Positions 59,013 to 64,000 of a stretch of 64,000 nucleotides of DNA are shown in pieces. Origin of the DNA: Siphonodentalium dalli (taxonomy: Eukaryota; Mollusca; Scaphopoda; Gadilida; Siphonodentaliidae); the NCBI GenBank assembly GCA_032622095.1, contig CP136069.1, positions 163,545,043 through 163,609,042 of the forward strand. The letters are read 5' to 3'. The notes under the pieces were generated by a model. That model worked only from the letters and a program-made list of their open reading frames with translations, was not told the DNA's origin and did not search any database. Made by a program: the position numbers and the translations under genes. The stretch's first letter is position 1. Each line of letters starts with the position of its first letter.

Positions 59013-59075
59013 TTGTGTTCAGTTGGAATTGTCCTCATTGTAAATAGGACCCGAAAGATGGACATCATTACACAA
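59013..59075 (-). ncRNA. Box C/D snoRNA, 28S guide, array unit 4
   Basis: Stem TTGTGT/ACACAA with the AATTCCAA form before the D box. Confidence 0.83.
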
Positions 59076-59393
59076 GCACAACGTGAAAACAAAAAAAATT
59101 TAAAATATCTTTCAACATAACCGATATTCATAAACTAATAAAATTTCTGTGACCTAATGGGACTTTATTTACATACGAGAGTCACGAGTGGAAACTACAG
59201 TACATCTATTAATATGTGAAGTATAACATCCTACCCTTGAGGGCACAAACCATGCACTACAAGTTTGATCTCATCCTGTCAGCATCCAGCACAGGTGACA
59301 TCTTATGCCAACATCCATTGACTAAGAGTAACTTGTTGGCTACTAGATATGTTTACAAAGCACCAATAACAAATAAAAAAACAAATATTATTC

Positions 59394-59452
59394 GTCCCAA
59401 ATAGTCCTCATGATAAATAGAACCCGAAAGATGGACATTATTACTTTGGGAC
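59394..59452 (-). pseudogene. Box C/D snoRNA, 28S guide, decayed copy
   Basis: Retains part of the 28S guide and a terminal stem of different sequence, GTCCCAAA/TTTGGGAC, but the D-box side is deleted and the C box reads ATAATGT. Confidence 0.7.
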
Positions 59453-60766
59453 ACATTTTGAATAGTTACAAATAAGAAATTTTGCCCCAAAAAAAAATAT
59501 CCAAACATACACTGATATGGTGTCTTCACACTGGGGTTGACAAGGCCAAAAAAAAAAGTTTTGATTCTCGGGCAATTTTTTTTGAGAATCGAGGGTGCGA
59601 GGGTTTTATTTTTATTTTCGTTATGGGGATAATGCCCATAGTTTAAAGCATGGATTATAAGTTCCCAGGTTAAGAAAATGTAAGGAGAATATTGTTTTGA
59701 TATAATTTTATAAACTATAAATGTATTCCACTATAAAGAATGACCATAATAAGATCGTTCTCAACGTTTTAGATGGACCAGTCCTACTAACGTTTTATCA
59801 CCTGTTATCACATTTAATGGGAAGATAATATTTGCGTTTCTAATATTGTTTCGTAACAAGCATGTTTAATAACAACAAACAGAGCTAAATATCCGGTTCA
59901 ATTACTCAAATAAAAATACGGAAATTGAATACAAACGAAAAGATATATATAGTGATCTTCATAGAAAGTCTGGAATGACTTATTCTGTCATATCTGAATA
60001 AGTATGTACCTCAATACATGCCAGCCATAACTTTAAATATAACAGTAGACATATATTGTGTAGATCGATGATTAAACCTGCATACACATCGCCAATACGC
60101 ACCATATTTCTTTCCGGTTTGGGTTCCCGAAATTGTAAATCTCATAATTGTTTCCCGTTTAGCGTTTACCTTTTCGAATTGATAAAATACCGAAATATTT
60201 TAACACATTTGACTCAATAAACTTGGGGTTTGGGCACCTTGTGGTGACAATATATCTGGTAGTTATCGTTGCCTAGTGTCTGTTTTTGAATACTAACACA
60301 TACACCATTGTATGTCTATCATATTCGGTGTTTGAAACAGAATTAATTTCTGTTTTCTAGTTTCCTATTTTCGTGTTGTCATTTGACAGCGTGGTCAAAT
60401 TTGAAAATCGTAATAAAATGGTTCAACGCGGGCCTTTTTTCCAGACGCGGCTATGCACGAGAATCAAAACCCCCTTTTTTTTTTTGGCCCAATACACTAT
60501 TTCTAAATTTTTCCCCAAAGATAACTACTAGCAAGACAATTTCAGACTGGAAACCCGTCGGGTCATAATGACCATGTGCATGTCTTGTTTCATTCTGAAC
60601 TAAAACATCAGAGCGACAAAATGTTAAGTCTCATGGCGCTTCAAATTAAACCTTCAGTAACATTATGGGAATAAAATTGGGTTGAAAAACAAGTAGTCAA
60701 ATGTAGATGGGTATTTACGGTAACTCAAATAATTATTAGTGGCCCAGAGAACTAAAATAAGTTATT
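59453..60766. other. AT-rich intronic interval
   Basis: No gene recognised. No clear snoRNA, although GGTTTGGGTTCCCG near 60118 is reminiscent of the Harbinger-type end at 56482. Confidence 0.4.
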
Positions 60767-60842
60767 TTGTTCAGACGTTCAGTTGGAATTCGTCCTCATG
60801 ATTAATAGGACCCGAAAGATGGACATCATTACATCTGAACAA
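60767..60842 (-). ncRNA. Box C/D snoRNA, 28S guide, divergent copy 1
   Basis: Guide and boxes identical to the array copies, but the terminal stem is entirely different and longer: TTGTTCAGATGT with ACGTCTGAACAA, 12 pairs including one U-G. Confidence 0.88.
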
Positions 60843-61387
60843 TTGACTCTTTCCCCGATTTAATGTTTTTAATTTGTATGCATTTTGCAGCACTGGGTAG
60901 ATTTTGTGTAGCATTTCCTACCAATAATCCAATACATGTTTTTTCATTGTAAATTGGTTAGCAGAAATTGGAAATCGAGTCGCAAATTGATATGTATCGA
61001 CAATGGGCTACTAGTATCGACTATTATTGGTTAGTAGTAGTATTTAACTAATTATGAAACATACTAGTATGACAAAGGAGCTTTGTCACTTAATTGACAG
61101 ATTGGACGGGAAACAAGCTTTAACTTTTAGCCATTTTAATTCACGTCATTGACACATTGTCAGATTTACATAATGTTCAGTATGATTTTTACCCACTGTT
61201 CTAGCTATTATCCCCATGGATGTAAAAAAAAAGAAGCAAGCAGTGTTTTCATTTTAGTTTATATGATGTAATTTGTTTCTCCAATCTCGACAAGTCACGT
61301 CAACTTTTTTCACTCCCATTGAAGATTATTAATGTTTAGCATATCCCCACCCACCCGAGTGGCCCAGAGAACTAAAGTAAGTTATTT

Positions 61388-61460
61388 TGTCCCGATGTTC
61401 AGTTGGAATTGTCCTCATGATGAATAGGACCCGAAAGATGGACATCATTACATCGGAACA
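61388..61460 (-). ncRNA. Box C/D snoRNA, 28S guide, divergent copy 2
   Basis: A third terminal stem, TGTTCCGATGT with ACATCGGGACA, 11 pairs including one U-G. The flanking sequence (GGCCCAGAGAACTAAA upstream on the plus strand) is shared with the copy at 60767, so the two are tandem duplicates whose stems changed on both strands. Confidence 0.88.
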
Positions 61461-62484
61461 GTTGACAACTGACTTCCACACTATGCAGGGGTTGATTTAA
61501 TGTTATAATTAGATAACATTTTGCAGCACTGGGTAGATTTTGTATAGCATTTCCTACCAATAATCCAATGCATGTTTTTTTCATTGTAAATTGGATAACA
61601 GAAATTGGAAATGATAAGAATCCAGTTAAATCAAGCCTTGATATGCATCAACAATGGGATACTAGTACCGACTATTATTGGGTAGTACAAATACTTAACT
61701 TTAATTTGAAACTTTAATACTAGTATTTGACACTTAACTGACACATTGAGATGATTTTTATATTATGCCACTCAGCTAACATTGACAATTAGTGTACCTA
61801 TTTATTAATATTTATGAGTTAACTATTAAATCAACAGTTTGCCAAACTAGGCATGACTGATTAATTGTAAGTTTGTGTTACAAGTCTATGCTATCAGGAC
61901 TATTGGGGTTTTAAGTTTTTGGCACCCTTTGACTTACCTCGCCCCAATGGTGCCCCCACCTATATTCACATAAGAAACATCATTCAATGTGCAATTTCAT
62001 TTCAATAGGTACATAAATATATCTAATGGTCCACTTATCAAATGATCCATTTAAGTGGATACTGGCTCCAACTCAAAACAAAGTTTGCATATTAGTTTCA
62101 ATTTCAATGAATGCCAATTAGATTAAAGATATTTTGGTAATAAAGTATTTTTAAAAACACTCCCATTTATATTGTCAAGATTATTTTTATATAGAAGTTC
62201 CATTATGCGACGGGTCTAGTAACAAATGTACGATCTGACTCAAAAATTATCAGACTGAAGGTTATTATCAGTAGTCTTCTTTATCACTGTTTTTTTACAA
62301 TTAGTATGGACGACCAAACCCTTTCAAACTGTCCAAAATAGGGCTAGATCAGTGCCTGGCTATGTCAGTATTTCATCCATATGGAGCAACCTTTTCTTAG
62401 ATAAACACAGAGCATATTGGTTCCGCAATGGATCAGATCGGACACCACAAAAAGCCATGGGTTTTAATATCTATATTTAAAAAC
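61461..62484. other. Intronic interval
   Basis: Contains diverged unit sequence. No gene seen. Confidence 0.4.
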
Positions 62485-62564
62485 AGCAGCTTTATCAGGG
62501 TTAAAAAGCTCATTGTAGCCATCATGAAATTTCTGGTACAAGAGTTGATCATCATCAAGCTGCT
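62485..62564 (-). ncRNA. SNORD36: U36-like box C/D snoRNA, second paralogue
   Basis: Terminal stem AGCAGCTT/AAGCTGCT (8 pairs), C box ATGATGA, C' box ATGATGG, D box CTGA (62495-62498) after the same GAGCTTTTTAACC guide to 18S. It differs from the other U36-like genes elsewhere and is the copy nearest the upstream RPL7A exon. Confidence 0.9.
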
Positions 62565-62584
62565 CAGATAGTTTTAAAAAGATA

Positions 62585-62766
62585 CAGTAATGCCCTAAGT
62601 AATCGACTCCTTAACCACAGCAGAAATATGGCTTGTTGCCATTCATCGGAAAGCTCTCGGGGAGAGCTTTCCGATGAATGGCAACAAGCCATATTTCCAA
62701 CTAAATCCTGAAAAGTTACCCATAATTCTGATGTGGTTAAGGAGTCGATTACTTAGGGCCTTACTG
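62585..62766. mobile_element. Mariner-type MITE with nested perfect palindrome, 182 bp
   Basis: TA on both sides, ends CAGTAATGCCCTAAGTAATC and the inverse with one mismatch; arms extend about 34 bp to TTAACCACA. Inside is a perfect 36-bp palindrome (62623-62658 with 62662-62697) around GGG. Confidence 0.8.
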
Positions 62767-62886
62767 TAGTTCCACTGTAGCAATTGGAAATAAATCGGAA
62801 ATTTTCAGTGAGTATTATATATGGCATCGTATTTCTAAAGTGTAATATCTATAGATATTGCTGAATTGAAATCATAAATTATTTAC

Positions 62887-63107
62887 CTCCAGTGGGTCAA
62901 CATCATGAGCTATTACGACAAGCTGAGCTTTTTTCTGCTCTATAAGAGAGGTGACTGTGTTAACACCTGATCGGACTGTTGGGGGCCTCTTAGTCACTTT
63001 CTCCTCCTTGCCTGCAGCTCTGTCTTCAGCACGCTGCCTCAGTCTTGCTTTCCTAACCTGCTTTGTTTCTGGCCGATATTTGTCCATTAAACGGAAAAGC
63101 TGAGTAG
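62887..63107 (-). CDS. RPL7A: RPL7A exon (221 bp), upstream of the snoRNA intron
   Basis: Encodes [16 protein letters not shown], a charged stretch, then [20 protein letters not shown] and [16 protein letters not shown]. Human: [33 protein letters not shown]. It includes the L7Ae-family segment of eL8. Acceptor CAG at 63108-63110 (the first two bases complete an Ala codon), donor GTAAAT at 62881-62886. Exons for the N-terminus would lie to the right of the window. Confidence 0.96.
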
Positions 63108-63110
63108 CTG

Positions 63111-64000
63111 CAAAAGTTGAAATAAGGATTGCAGGGATTTCTCAACCTTGTTTCCTCGTCCCCCCCCCCCCCCAAAAAAAGTCCTTTCAATTGGGGAAAT
63201 GTTGCGCCATAGACTTGTAATTGGGAATATATAGAGAATATATGAACAATTATTTTCCTTGTGAAGCTAGGTGTAATCATAAAGTTAATGACAAGGATGA
63301 TCCTAGAAGACACTTTGGAGACATCTTATCCTTAAAATGCGCCACTTCTCACAATGGTTGTCCCTGGGAGAAGTGACCTCTCATACCAGTTTGCATATGT
63401 CCAACAGCATATTCAAAGTATATTTACTTATAAATGGTGTTTTTACTCACTACAATGGTTTTGTAAATGGGCTTTTGTGTTGTAGAATATTTATTGGATC
63501 ACAGAAGAGTGATGTTGGCATGTAAATTGAACTTCAGCCATTGTTTACTTCTCCCCGATTACAGTACACTTCTCCACAATAACCCCGAGTGACGTATCCC
63601 AATTTGAAACCTTTTGGCTGGCCCCTGGTTAATGAAGGTGTTGGATTGTTTTTTTCTATTGTATGTAAATGTATGGGAAGTCCCTATCTTTTATTCAGAA
63701 AACAACAAATTTTGTCAATTGGGAATTTTTGGGTCAGAAATAGAAATTGGGGAATAAACCAAACTGATTCCATTGGGATGTTGCCCATTTTTGTCCCATA
63801 TGGTTGCCTAAAAAATTCCGGGATTGACAGCTGGGATTGATAAAATATAACGGCATAAAACAGAAATTTAAAGCACAGAAGCTACAACTAGTGGGACTTA
63901 CAATAGCGAATAAGGAGATACCTAAAGAGCCAAACAAGCAATTGTAAACACAATATCATTAATTGACAAACATGATCAGGAGCAAAATATGCTAGAAACA
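63111..64000 (-). other. RPL7A upstream intron, part
   Basis: A C-run at 63161-63174 and AT-rich sequence; no exon or snoRNA recognised up to the window edge. Confidence 0.6.

Larger units (their letters stand above)
50287..59110. repeat. Tandem array of about 1.74-kb snoRNA units
   Basis: Head-to-tail units 50287-52036, 52037-54837, 54838-57654 and 57655-about 59110. Without the hAT and Harbinger insertions the complete ones are about 1740-1750 bp. Each carries U24a, U24b and the 28S-guide gene on the minus strand, plus AT-rich spacer with C-runs. Confidence 0.88.

Noticed and set aside
60767-60842. Hammerhead-like ribozyme on the plus strand (GTCC...AGGACCCGAAAG)
   Set aside because: GAAA is present but the required CTGANGA core is not; on the other strand the C box, D box and terminal stem fit a C/D snoRNA in every copy.

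Overview
Overall reading. This is draft eukaryotic (animal) genomic DNA: split exons with GT/AG junctions, LTR and DIRS retrotransposons, hAT-, PIF/Harbinger-, piggyBac- and mariner-type DNA elements, satellite cassettes and a 100-N scaffold gap. It looks like an invertebrate metazoan; I cannot resolve the phylum. The only host gene I recognise is the ribosomal protein gene RPL7A (eL8), read on the minus strand from the right edge of the window to its stop codon at 22571. Its 5' exons lie beyond base 64000.

The main content is a very large set of minus-strand snoRNA genes between two RPL7A exons (about 26.9-62.9 kb). In vertebrates RPL7A introns host U24 (SNORD24) and U36 (SNORD36). Here I find clear homologues of both, massively multiplied: U24 in two paralogous forms (U24a, U24b) and U36-like genes. 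There is also a box C/D family whose guide is antisense to a conserved 28S rRNA segment, an orphan C/D candidate, and a tandem array of H/ACA-type RNAs about 125 nt long. U24a, U24b and the 28S-guide C/D gene sit together in a unit of about 1.74 kb repeated head to tail. Terminal stems and boxes are kept while the stem sequence changes between copies, which argues for selection on RNA structure.

Layout. 1-6290: decayed Ty3/Gypsy-type LTR retrotransposon on the plus strand, with a textbook -1 frameshift signal between gag and pol. 6290-8165: AT-rich DNA with a small hAT-like element and satellite debris. 8166-14654: DIRS-type tyrosine-recombinase retrotransposon on the minus strand, with inverted terminal repeats and an internal complementary region; its gag is split by a 1.8 kb insertion made of two near-identical 452/453 bp terminal-inverted-repeat elements flanking 896 bp. 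14959-20510: long, old inverted-repeat element. 20510-22570: satellite-like repeats, then the RPL7A 3' end. 22571-26927: last RPL7A exons and introns. 26168-42251 and 42352-51366: two versions of the same locus on either side of the N gap, each with one copy of the same RPL7A exon, a U36-like gene, an orphan C/D gene, an H/ACA array and 1.74 kb units. They differ by clean transposon insertions and array copy number, and most simply are two haplotypes placed side by side. 50287-59110: further 1.74 kb units carrying hAT and Harbinger insertions. 59110-62886: divergent units, two more 28S-guide C/D genes, a third U36-like gene and a mariner-type hairpin element. 62887-63107: upstream RPL7A exon.

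How it works together (inference): the RPL7A pre-mRNA would release many rRNA-modification guide RNAs from one intron, tying ribosomal protein output to rRNA methylation and pseudouridylation. Packing so many snoRNAs into one animal intron is unusual.
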